Assembly: GCA_903813345.2 (NCBI GenBank)
Contig: CAIIXF020000006.1
Coordinates: 11,662,348 to 11,726,347 of the forward strand
Direction of reading: 5' to 3'
Length of the DNA: 64,000 bases
Source of the DNA: Owenia fusiformis
Lineage: Eukaryota; Annelida; Polychaeta; Sabellida; Oweniidae
Shown here: piece by piece, positions 10,561 to 19,733 of the stretch
Numbering within the stretch: position 1 is the stretch's first letter
Layout: each line of letters opens with the position of its first letter
Notes under the pieces: model-generated
What the model was told of the DNA's origin: nothing
What the model saw: the letters and a program-made list of their open reading frames with translations, nothing else
Database searches by the model: none
Position numbers and translations under genes: made by a program

Positions 10561-11395
10561 TGTTTTCACATTCTCTTGAAAATAGTAGTGTAAACTCACT
10601 AGAAAGGATCAGTCAGGATATATGATATTTTCCCCCTCCCTTAATGTATGTGAAATATGGTTTTTATTACATCCTGGTTATATTTGATAAGGATATGCAG
10701 TTATGCACTTTGATTTGAAACATAATTTTCTGTTTTCTAAGTCAATATCCTGACTTATTTCCTGACTTATCCTTTTGTAAGAGTTCTTAGTCAAGACATC
10801 TTGGAATGCTGTATATGGTATAATAAAGTATACATAGGGCTTATAATTGTCAATGACATTTGTTTTAGTAGAGATTTAAAGTTAAATTATGCCCAAACAA
10901 AGATTAATACATTTCACTCTTAATGATGTGCACTTCTAATATTACAATTGATAAATGATTAAATTATTATGTCTATTTACTTCAGTAAATGCTTCTTACA
11001 TTTTAAACATATTCCTTAAATATCTTGCATATTTTAAACCCCTATTCATCAGGATCACAAATTTCCTGCAGAGTATAACTTAGAGTGATTATTGTATTTT
11101 AAATATGATGGGATCAATGCCAATATTGAGTAGCATATATTTCAAAATGCGGCACTTGAAATTTTGCTTGCTTCATTTAGATATCAAAAATTGAACATCA
11201 AGTTTTAAAACTATACTCTTTAATTATTAAACAATATTTACAACATTTGTCTTTTTAAGGGCCATGTTACAAAATCAAAATGTGTTAGTTATTGAAAACA
11301 CTGAATAATCTATATGCTAAGGACTTTGTCCACTCCAATGTGGATCAAACCCACAACACATTACTATCTGGACAAGTCTTATGTTAACAAAAAAG
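10561..11395. other. Non-coding stretch, nothing recognised
   Basis: A/T-rich DNA without exon-like frames or repeat boundaries. Confidence 0.4.
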
Positions 11396-11397
11396 TA

Positions 11398-11804
11398 CAG
11401 GGTGGTCAAAAAAACGGCAACCCTGTATTTTCCTCATATCTTTGTCATTTTAGGAAATCACACCCTGATATTTTACACACTTGTACATCATTCAATTTCC
11501 CATCAGCCCATCATATTTCATGACAATCAGACTGATAGTCACAATGTTACAGCACTTTAAACAACATGCTCCAGGTGTGGCCATCATAGCACTAAGGCAA
11601 ACCTGCACAAGTTGTCTATGACCCAACTGCAATCCTCAGTAGGTATGGCCAGAATGACAATTATGATCTCCTTTGGACCATGTTGAAAGTGCTGTAACAT
11701 TGTAATTATTAATCTGATGGTCATGAAATATTATAGGCTAGTAGGAGATTGAATGATGTACACATGTACCAAATATGGAGTATTTTTCTTATTTGACCAC
11801 CCTG
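11398..11804. mobile_element. TA-target MITE with CAGGGTGGTCAAA ends, foldback type
   Basis: The ends are CAGGGTGGTCAAAA and, reversed, CAGGGTGGTCAAATAA, flanked by TA at 11396-11397 and 11805-11806. Segments of about 85 bases inside each end (from about 11475 and up to about 11770) are also inverted copies, so most of the 407 bases can fold into one hairpin. TA target and end sequence suggest a Tc1/mariner-mobilised MITE. No coding sequence. Confidence 0.75.
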
Positions 11805-11806
11805 TA

Positions 11807-12305
11807 TGTAATACGCTTATATTTATCCAATCAAAATAAAATTATTCATGAAATCTAAATCAATCCTATCTTATGTCTGATATAAATCAAGATGAGGATG
11901 TTCCAAAAATCAGCCAAATCTATCATGCAGTACATGACACAGGAAATATATGAAGATGACTCTGAAGGGTAAAAATGACATCTGCAAAATGAAACAAATT
12001 TATTGAATTTAGTTTCCTAATTTGGTTATGCTTTTCACTGTGAGAAATCTTCATGGCTTTGATATGAACTTTGAACCGAGTGTCTAGTTTACTCTAATGT
12101 TTACTTCAAAATAATTCTTTACTTGCATCTTAATACTCAGATACCTCAATTCTTTTTTCAGATAATGAATCTAAGATTTTTATAAAAATATTGGCATTAA
12201 TTTTGAAAAAATAGTCAACTCTCTTTTCTCTTCTTCCTTCAAGTACATCACATGTACATCACATATACAGAATACTGTTCAAAACGACAGCCTTCGAATC
12301 ATACT
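11807..12305. other. Non-coding stretch, nothing recognised
   Basis: No supported exon or repeat. It lies downstream of the minus-strand exon at 12312-12490 and would be intergenic if that exon is terminal. Confidence 0.35.
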
Positions 12306-12311
12306 TTTATT

Positions 12312-12490
12312 TTACAATGAATTTCTTTTGTGTGATGGCTGGTTTAGCATATACCATGTGATAACACAGTCAAAAGCCACATCAACTACATCCCATTGTC
12401 TCCAAAAGGAGATGCCTCTCAGTTTGTTTGACCCAATACCCCAGCCATTTACATAGTCTCCCCTTTCCAATATGTATTGTACACTATCGG
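12312..12490 (-). CDS. Candidate terminal exon, unidentified protein
   Basis: On the minus strand a TAAATACAG acceptor ends at 12491. The exon begins in phase 1 and encodes 58 residues from DSVQYILERGDYVNGWGIG to NQPSHKRNSL, then TAA at 12314-12312. AATAAA follows directly (12311-12306). The composition (several W, G and D, a VVDVAFDCV segment) looks protein-like and unlike neighbouring chance frames. The order FW..W..VDVAFDC faintly recalls a hemopexin repeat (FW..LP..VDAAF), but that is weak and I do not assign a family. Upstream exons on this strand, between here and about 14.4 kb, were not convincingly found. A poly(A) signal touching the stop would give an unusually short 3' UTR. Confidence 0.35.
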
Positions 12491-12530
12491 CTGTATTTAA
12501 AATATGTGTAAAAATCCAATGGGAAACCAA

Positions 12531-12835
12531 AGATCACCAAAGAGGATGAGGTAACCAAAAAGTCAAACTTCAATTTCATTTTAATAAATAAAGTAAGCCA
12601 AGATATGTCTAAGAAATAAGACAAACATCCATCATGTTCAATATATTCAAATCACTTTATCAGAAAGCAAAATGGACCAATCTTATTCAGTGACACACTC
12701 AATTTAGGCCTCATATACTTTCAATTAGCATGGATCAACTTGCCAATAATGATTCTTCAATCCATTCTTTCTGCCACAACAGCAGCTGTAGAAGCTTACA
12801 TAATATATTTATTATATATTGTGTCCATTGGCGGA
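12531..12835. other. Non-coding stretch, possible intron
   Basis: No exon was recognised. If 12312-12490 is a real minus-strand terminal exon, this is its last intron. Confidence 0.3.
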
Positions 12836-12837
12836 TC

Positions 12838-13118
12838 TGGGGGGGGGGGCTAGGGGCCCAGGTCCACCCCCCTTTGGGTGGGCCCAGAAAAAAATTGGGC
12901 CCAAAAAAATGTTTGGCCAAAAAATTTGCCTTTTTGGTCATTAATGGGCCTTTAAAGGCATATTTTTTAATTTCAGGCCAAATTTTGAAGATAATGGGCC
13001 TCAAAATTTCAAAATTTGGGCCCACTTAAAGGTTTTAAGGGCCCAAAATTTTTTTCTGCACAAGCGCGGAAGTTTTTTCTCTGACCTGAAATTCGGGCTG
13101 CCCCTTAGATCTGCCCCT
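12838..13118. mobile_element. GGCGGATC-ended MITE, second copy
   Basis: The left end has GGCGGATCTGGGGG and the right end, reversed, CAGGGGCAGATCTAAGG. The interior is a foldback of GGGCCC, TTGGCC and AAATTTTG words, which produces overlapping frames on both strands. Same family as 2847-3103; its right end shares the TCTGACCTGAAATT segment with that copy's left end in reverse orientation. Confidence 0.6.
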
Positions 13119-13157
13119 GTTGTCTGATCACTTCTATGATATTCAATTTGTACACAA

Positions 13158-13606
13158 CAGAACCTGTATATCTGAACACCTGGCTAATCCGAACACCTCC
13201 CAATCTGAACACTTTTTGGTCCCATTTTCCTCCCATTGACTCTCATATCAAAAAAATTGAAATGTGAACACCTCCCAATTTGAACAGTGAACAGTCATAT
13301 TTTGTCTAATCTGAACAATTTTCATAAAACTTCAGATGTTTCATACAAAATTGCTTGAATATTGTCATGATATCAAAACTTGAATGGTCTCATTCATAAT
13401 GGGGGTTTCAACCATGACTAGATATATTTGAATCAAATTTTTTCTGGAATGCCATGAAGCTATGTGGTCCAAACTATAAATATTTACCGAGAATGTGTTC
13501 ACATTTTTGAGAATCCAGAATATTGCTTATGCGAAAACTTGAAATGTGATCATCTTCTAATATGAACGCTTTTAGCCAGTCCCAATGCCATTCGGATAAG
13601 ACAGGT
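13158..13606. mobile_element. Pogo-like MITE with repeated GAACACC words
   Basis: The left end reads CAGAACCTGTATATCTGAAC; the right end, reversed, ACCTGTCTTATCCGAATGGC. Just inside, GAACACCT words repeat at about 17-20 base spacing. Relatives are at 18555-18729 and 29462-29658. CAGT/CAG ends with ACCTGT fit pogo/Tigger-type non-autonomous elements; the class is inferred only from the ends. Confidence 0.5.
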
Positions 13607-14080
13607 ACATGGATTTGCCTTTGCCTATTTCATTGAAAAAATGTCAAGCTGAACATAAGTGCTTTTCCTATGTGGCACCTGTCCACAAATAACGCACACA
13701 CCCAGTGCCATACGGCAATGCCAAAATAGCATTTTAGTGCAATAAAAATCAATCTGTGAATAAATTAATCAGAATAAAAAGCAATCATAATAGTCCATTT
13801 TTATTTTAATGAAGAGAGAAATAGCCACAATGATATAAGAACTCTTTAAATTATGATATAAAGTGTGATATACAAATTGGCAACCTCCTTCAGTTAAAAA
13901 CTGAACTAATACTGCCCTCTATTTACAACAAAATTATCAATTTTTATATCTTCTCAGAATGGTTTTGAAATGGAGTGTGTCTATTTTCTATGTGATTAGG
14001 GGCTAAGGGAATCTTGAAATAAATTGCTATACTACAACAAATTACCCAGAGAAAATTGCTTTGCCTTATTCTTCAAGATA
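13607..14080. other. Non-coding stretch, nothing recognised
   Basis: A/T-rich, without supported exon or repeat. Confidence 0.4.
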
Positions 14081-14085
14081 TGAAT

Positions 14086-14330
14086 CTATTGATATATATG
14101 CAAGGAATGCCTATGAACATCTCCAGACTTAATATCCACAGAACATTCACAGGATGTAATCAGTATGTTAAACCAGCTATTTTGTGAATTGAAGTCTTTT
14201 TTTGCAGCTGTATTTTTGCAGCTACAAGATGAACTACAATGTTCTATACTACAGATCTCTCCTACATCATGTACATCATCATTGAATAAACGAGTAAAAT
14301 GTGGCGTCATAGGGTTCAATGCCCCTATTG
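14086..14330 (-). other. Weak exon candidate, cysteine-containing frame
   Basis: The minus strand is open for about 80 codons after a possible acceptor (TCTCCAATAG near 14338-14329). The peptide contains ICSIEHCSSSCSCK and later SCECS, so six cysteines cluster in two groups. There is no matching donor, family motif or conserved neighbour. It is listed because it sits downstream, on the same strand, of promoter-like sequence at 14395-14600. It may be a chance frame. Confidence 0.15.
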
Positions 14331-14394
14331 GAGATAAATGAGACAATGGCTTCAAAGCACTTACTGATTCATTTTCTCACTCCATTGAATTCAT

Positions 14395-14600
14395 CTATCA
14401 CTGGTCACACAGATTCTTCGTGAGTAAGCATTTGACTCAGCTTGCACGCGTGAATGCAAATAACGGCTACTGGCTACCCGGTTGATAGCAATTTGATGGC
14501 AAACTCATTTAAATATGAATAGTTCCTGACGTGCATCCCGGGAGCTGCAAGCTATAGCATCAAACCCACTCGCTGACTTAAATAACAGGTTAGTCTGCCC
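14395..14600 (-). promoter_or_regulatory. Possible regulatory segment with octamer and AP-1 words
   Basis: The segment is richer in CpG than its surroundings. It holds ATGCAAAT (octamer), TGAGTCA read on the minus strand (AP-1 consensus), CACGCGTG and CCCGGG close together. These are consensus matches only. No TATA box or clear start was identified. Confidence 0.25.
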
Positions 14601-15080
14601 ATTAAACAGCATGTAACAATGACTTACGATCTGTTCACTAATTCAACGATCACAAATTCATGTGATCAATGTTCCACAACTTACAGTTTTTTTTTCGTTA
14701 TTTCAACTTCAAAATGACAGGTTAATTTATGAAAATTAATAGGTTTATCCGAAAGCCCTCGGTTGCATTCGCGAATACAAGCTTTAAGTCAGTGAACTCT
14801 CATAAGGCGGTTTAAATCATTTAACTGTTATGAAAGTCTTCCTTACAGTGGCACAATCAAAGCAATTAATAATGGTCCTAATGCAATGCTAGCTAAGTCA
14901 TCCTTCTATCTAATCCTATGAAATCATTATTCCATTATCTCCAATGCAGTTCTGACATGTGATTTATCTTATATGGATATGTACACAATAAAGTGATGCA
15001 GCCTTGTGATGTAGAATCAATCAATTTATCCTTATGCAGCACTGTTCCATTTGTTGCTGTAATACACCTTTGAATCTTGA
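14601..15080. other. Non-coding stretch, nothing recognised
   Basis: No exon or repeat supported up to the start of the 40-bp satellite. Confidence 0.4.
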
Positions 15081-15905
15081 AATCATTTGAGTGTATGCCA
15101 TATCACAAACCACCTCAACCAATACTGTGAGTGTTTGTCACATCAGGAACCACCTCAACCAATACTGTGAGTGTATGTCACATTAGAAACTACCTCAATT
15201 AATACTGTGAGTGTATGTCACATTAGAAACCACCTCAACCAATACCATGAGTGTATGTCACATCAGGAACCACCTCAACCAATACCATGAGTGTATGTCA
15301 CATCAGGAACCACCTCAACCGATACCATGAGTGTATGTCACATTGGAAACTACCTCAATTAATACTGTGAGTGTATGTCACATTAGAAACTACCTCAATT
15401 AATACTGTGAGTGTATGTCACATTAGAAACTACCTCAATCAATACTGTGAGTATATGCCACATCAAAAACCACATCAATTAATTGTGTGAGTGTATGTCA
15501 CATCAGGAGCCACCTCAACCAAAACTGTGAGTATATGCCGTATCAGAAACCACCTCAACCAATACTGCAAGTGTATGTCACATCTGAAACAACCATAATT
15601 GATTCTGTGAGTATATGTCATATCGGAAACAACCTCAGCCAAAACTCTAAGTACATGCCACGTCAAAAACCATATCAATTAATTGTGTGAGTGTATGTCA
15701 CATCAGGAGCCACCTCAACCGAAACTGTGAGTATATGCCGTATCAGAAACCACCTCAACCAATACTGCAAGTGTATGTCACATCTGAAACAACCTCAACC
15801 AAAACTGTGAGTATATGCCACATCAAAAACCACATAAATTAATTGTGTGAGTGTATGTCACATCAGAAACAACCTTAATTGATTCTTTGAGTATATGTCA
15901 CATCT
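15081..15905 (+). repeat. 40-bp tandem satellite, about 20 copies
   Basis: The unit is 40 bases, with the anchor GTGAGTGTATGTCACAT followed by an AGAAACYACCTCAAYYAATACT-like half. Variants are arranged in a longer period: the block from 15481 recurs at 15681, exactly 200 bases (five units) later. The first and last units are the most diverged. Frames on both strands (15475-15690) only reflect the repeat, since 40 is not a multiple of three. Confidence 0.9.
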
Positions 15906-15986
15906 GAGAAAAAGAAATAAAAATAACGCTATTCACAATTGAATAATTAAACCATATCCTAAAATAAAACATACAATTGACATTTG

Positions 15987-16060
15987 TTAACCTCCTGAAT
16001 CCCAAGCTCTTAAGACTTTAACCATCTTTTCAACATACATATGCAACAGGTGGTGCTCAA
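15987..16060 (+). mobile_element. One-ended copy of the CCTCTTGA TTAA MITE
   Basis: TTAA at 15987-15990 is followed by CCTCCTGAATCCCAAGCTCT, matching the left end of the element at 17268-17466. The right half is missing or too diverged to see; the right limit is approximate. Confidence 0.5.
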
Positions 16061-17020
16061 CTTATTGAAATTATTACTTTAAAATTAGTAGACTATAGTA
16101 CTTTAAAATTACCCATTTTTGTGGAAATTGGAAAACATTTCACAAAAGCTATCAGATCACCATTATTAATAATGTGCAATGTTATCGGATATGAATACAT
16201 ATTCATGTGGGAACGACTTGTACAATATTTACTCATTACTTTTGTAGGCTTTTATAATATCCAAGTCTTCATCATTGGCTGTATGTACTGTAAAGCAATT
16301 CCATCAATAAAACCTGGAAAAATAATAACAATACTTTATTGTTTACTTGCAATCTGCCTCTACAGACCCCATTAGCACATTAATAGTGTGTCATTCAAGC
16401 TTGAGTAAAAAAACAAATGTCACATGTGTGGGTGTGTGTGGGGGTGGTTGGTGCAACAAAACTATTCTACTAAACGCAATCAATTACGAAAATCAGTAAA
16501 TGTAATTGCTTCAAATTAAATGCCATTCCTAACCTATCAACACAAATTTTTCTGATATTGATGAATATAATATAATGAAATAAGTCGGGGAGTGATTACC
16601 CTAGCCAATTGTTCTATGACATCATTTTATCCATGGTTACAACAATTGATTAGGAATTGTACATTTATAATAAGTTCAGACTATAGCCCCCCCCCCCTAA
16701 ATAAGTTTCTAAGAAATTTTCAATTAGAAAAGGTTGTTTGTTCTCTTCTGACAGATAGAAAGCTTTAATATTTCTTCATCATGGTCGACAGTTTTTATAG
16801 CATTTTCTAAATTGACATGCAATAATTTGCAAGGCTCGATGTTAGATGCAGCGTAGTTTTACCAAGTATCAACATGTTTTCCTAATAGCTCAATACCCTA
16901 TCAACTCAATGAACAACACATGCTGAGTTAGTAATCACTGCAGATGAAGGTCTCTTTCAAAGATGCAAATTCTCACTATTGAAAAGGGTAAACACTGGGA
17001 GAATCGAACATCCAAATAAC
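16061..17020. other. Non-coding stretch with GT-rich and C-run tracts
   Basis: It contains a short GTGTGGG/GTGTGTG tract near 16424-16450 and a C-run near 16687-16697. No exon was supported; the frame 16121-16375 has no family motif. Confidence 0.4.
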
Positions 17021-17022
17021 AA

Positions 17023-17171
17023 GACATTAACATGGAATGTTACCACCTGCCATTTGATGCCACAGATGCCAAACCCAAATACTGACCACTGAATGCCAGA
17101 TGCTGAACACCGTCCACAAAACAGTTTGAAACTAACAATATACCACCATTTCTGGTGATGACATAAAAACT
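17023..17171 (+). mobile_element. Minimal hairpin-terminated element, family A
   Basis: The 5' end GACATTAACATGGAATGTTA and tag TGTTACCACC (17039-17048) match the start of the longer elements at 48683 and 55026. The 3' end has ACAATA followed by the stem-loop at about 17141-17165 and TAAAAAC, as in those copies. The internal tandem core is absent, leaving about 150 bases. It supports the view that only the ends define the element. Confidence 0.6.
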
Positions 17172-17267
17172 AAAGAGAATGAATATGTAAAAACTTTCAC
17201 CAAACAACCAACAAAAAGACACAACTGTATCATGAATAAGTTTCATTGATTGCTCTTACTGGTTTAA

Positions 17268-17466
17268 CCTCTTGAATCCCAGGCTCTAAAATTGGTTGAA
17301 ACCAGAGAATTTTTCATTTTTTGTCACCTTTTGACATTTTACTACATACCTTTACAAATAAGAGCAATTTTTGTGAACAATTTTGTGACGGATTTTCTCG
17401 TCCCACTGGGTTTCAAGGTCATTTCTGAGGTGACGAGCAATCTCGTCATTCTGGGTAGTCAAGAGG
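17268..17466. mobile_element. TTAA-target MITE with CCTCTTGA ends
   Basis: TTAA lies at 17264-17267 and 17467-17470. The ends are CCTCTTGAATCCCAG and, reversed, CCTCTTGACTACCCAG. About 199 bases, no coding function despite a frame across it. Copies: 47764-47961 (left end lost) and 15987 onward. TTAA plus CC..GG ends fits piggyBac-type non-autonomous elements. Confidence 0.7.
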
Positions 17467-17689
17467 TTAAACAATTTTCTCGATTTTGGTTCCTGTTCCT
17501 TGTTTTCACTGTTCCTGACTTGTTCATTCTTGAAAATGCTCATTATAAAAGAGAATGATTGCAATAAATCGAAAATTAACGCAAAACTCGAAAATTAATT
17601 TTAATCTAGAAATCCATTTGCATTTTATATTCCATAATAATGTACTTTTACAGCTACCCTGTGTGCAGAGTCTAGTTAAACTACACCCT

Positions 17690-17955
17690 GCCTAGTAGAG
17701 GCCATATTACAGTTTAGTAGCCCCGCCCCCACGACGGGTACCGGTGACAGTTCGGGTAATAAATCACTTCTGACCTATGCGCTGACCTTTCTTCCACCAT
17801 TCAGCGAGCTTGAAGAAACATACGCCAAATGCGTTCTAATTAAATATGCGCATGTCATTGGTCAATTTTGGGCTCAACGATTACGTCAGAAGGAATGACC
17901 ATATATAGAACGTCGGTCAAATTTGGCCGACGAACACTGATTGGCGCGGTGAGTT
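17690..17955 (+). promoter_or_regulatory. Candidate RNA polymerase II promoter
   Basis: In order: a GC box (CCCCGCCCCC, near 17723), an inverted CCAAT (ATTGG, near 17859), a CRE half-site (TTACGTCAG, near 17881-17889) and a TATA box (CATATATAG, near 17900-17908). A near-perfect 22-base palindrome occupies 17911-17932, where transcription would start. A second ATTGG follows, then a good donor (G|GTGAGT, intron from 17951), which would make a very short non-coding first exon. GC and CpG content rise sharply relative to the neighbours. No coding exon downstream was identified within the window. Confidence 0.45.
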
Positions 17956-18393
17956 CACAGGTTTATTTTAGTTTGAAAGAGTGAAGACGAAGCTCTCTGT
18001 TAAGAAGTGAAGTCAAACGAATGCAAAGGGTATTTTACAGCTTAAATGATTATCAATATCTGATTAGTATTGCTAATACACCTTCCTCGAGGCCAATTAT
18101 TTCATTTCTAGCATTTGAAGTTGGAAATAACTGTAAATAATACATGGATTGGGAGTTACTTCTCGTGTTTCTTGTCTCAAAGGTGTATCTGTTTCAACTT
18201 TACTTCATTCTAGCCACATTGCATGATACTTAGCAGCAGGCTTATACAAAACCAGCAAATAATCTTATAGAAAAGGATGTAATGTGTAAAATGTAATTCA
18301 ACATAAAGATTGAAATTAGCAATGAGTTCAAATCCAGTATAAGGCACCTGTTTTTAAGAGAATCATTGTAAATACTAATGGAAATCATAGACA
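17956..18393. other. Non-coding stretch, possible intron
   Basis: Nothing recognised. If the promoter at 17690-17955 is real, this is the start of its first intron. Confidence 0.3.
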
Positions 18394-18480
18394 TGTGTTA
18401 CAGACACTGACAATGTTACAGACACAGAACACCAGCCACAAAAAAGACTACAACCAATTGTGGTAGTGACCTAAAAGCCA
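18394..18480 (+). mobile_element. 3' end fragment of a family A hairpin element
   Basis: GTTACAGACACTGACAATG and further GTTACAGACAC words precede an ACAACCAATTGTGG...GTGACCTAAAA end. This resembles the GTTACAGACGCC...GTGACATAAA ends of the copies at 42401 and 48683. The stem is largely lost. Confidence 0.4.
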
Positions 18481-18554
18481 ACAAAATCCAACAAGCAATA
18501 TAAACCTAAAAGATTCGAACTCAAAAAGGTATTCTTAGATAGTAAAAACAACTT

Positions 18555-18729
18555 CAGTAAAACCTGTCTTAGTAAACACCTCTCTCTAGTGAACACCTGT
18601 CTCTGGTGGACACACTCCTTCACACAAACTCCACTGACTCCACTTCGTAAATTACCCTTGTAGTGAGCATCTACCAATAGTGAACATCTTTTCTTGGCAA
18701 AAAATGTTCAATATACACAGGTTTTACTG
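18555..18729. mobile_element. Pogo-like MITE with CAGTAAAACCTGT ends
   Basis: The ends are CAGTAAAACCTGT and, reversed, CAGTAAAACCTGTGTATATT. TA follows the right end (18730-18731). Inside, AACACCT words repeat every 20 bases or so, as in 13158-13606 and 29462-29658. 175 bases, no coding sequence. Confidence 0.6.
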
Positions 18730-19555
18730 TATTGTAGAACCTATATATCTTGCATACCTATAATAACCTTATTGAAGCCTTATGCCTTTATTATATATAA
18801 TCAAGTTAATATTGAAAAATCAGTAACAACTTAGATACAGTGAGAGGAAAACAGCATAAATGACAACCACAAAAAAACAGAATCAAAAGCTGAACTCTGA
18901 CACAAACTTATTGAAATTGAATTATTAAAGGCATAAAATAAAACCATTTTTACATAGAGGTGGATAATCTTAGGTATAAAATAAAATCAAGGAACAAAAC
19001 ACGAGAATGAATATTTCTATAAAAATTCTCCAAAAGTCAAAGTCAAACCTGTTAACATTTACTCGAAGTTTGGAGCGCTTTAGCTTCAAGCCATCATCAC
19101 CTTTTGCTTTACTTTAATTTTGCAACTTATTCTAGAATATGTATTTCGTATGCTGACTTTCTTGTACTGACTTTCTCATGCAAGTCTCCATGAACCAAGT
19201 GAGCTCAGTGTTGTCTATTATTATTTGAGGCTATATTAATAAAGAACTTGCACATATTATCAATTTAATATACCCAAGGTACCAATAGCATGAACTTTTG
19301 CTGGCAGAATGACCTGCTGGCACTCTTAAGGCTGATTTAGCAATGCATATATCTAATATCTTACAGTTAAATTAATTTATGATGTTATACAAAAGGTAAC
19401 AATGCAAAGAGGAAATGTGAAACAACCAAATGAGGAATAATACATGGACAGAGATATCTGCTATGACCAGATAAATACAAATAAAGCGAATGGTCAATTG
19501 TTTTTAATTCATCCTGCAATTCTTGATGGGTTAACAAGGATGTTTTCATCTACCT
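18730..19555. other. Non-coding stretch, nothing recognised
   Basis: A/T-rich DNA without supported exon or repeat. Confidence 0.4.
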
Positions 19556-19557
19556 AA

Positions 19558-19733
19558 AATTATTATACCCAAGGTTCTACCTCACATTCTTATACCTAAA
19601 ATTGTACCTCACATTCCTATACCTAAGTTGTACCTCACATCAATATACCTAAATTTTGTACCCCATGTCCCTATACCGAAGGTTCTACCTCACATTCCCA
19701 TACATCAAGTTATGCCTCATATTCCTATTTCCT
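19558..19733 (+). repeat. Minisatellite, about 28-bp unit, 6-7 copies
   Basis: The unit is roughly TATACCTAAAGTTGTACCTC plus ACATTCC. Units are diverged by substitutions and small length changes. Confidence 0.65.

Noticed and set aside
10383-10625. Plus frame with CFCLFRCFCLFR repeat
   Set aside because: It arises from the 17-base TGTTTCGCTGCTTTTGC repeat.
15081-15905. Possible CRISPR-like array (regular repeats)
   Set aside because: Units are head-to-tail with no unique spacers, and the genome is eukaryotic.
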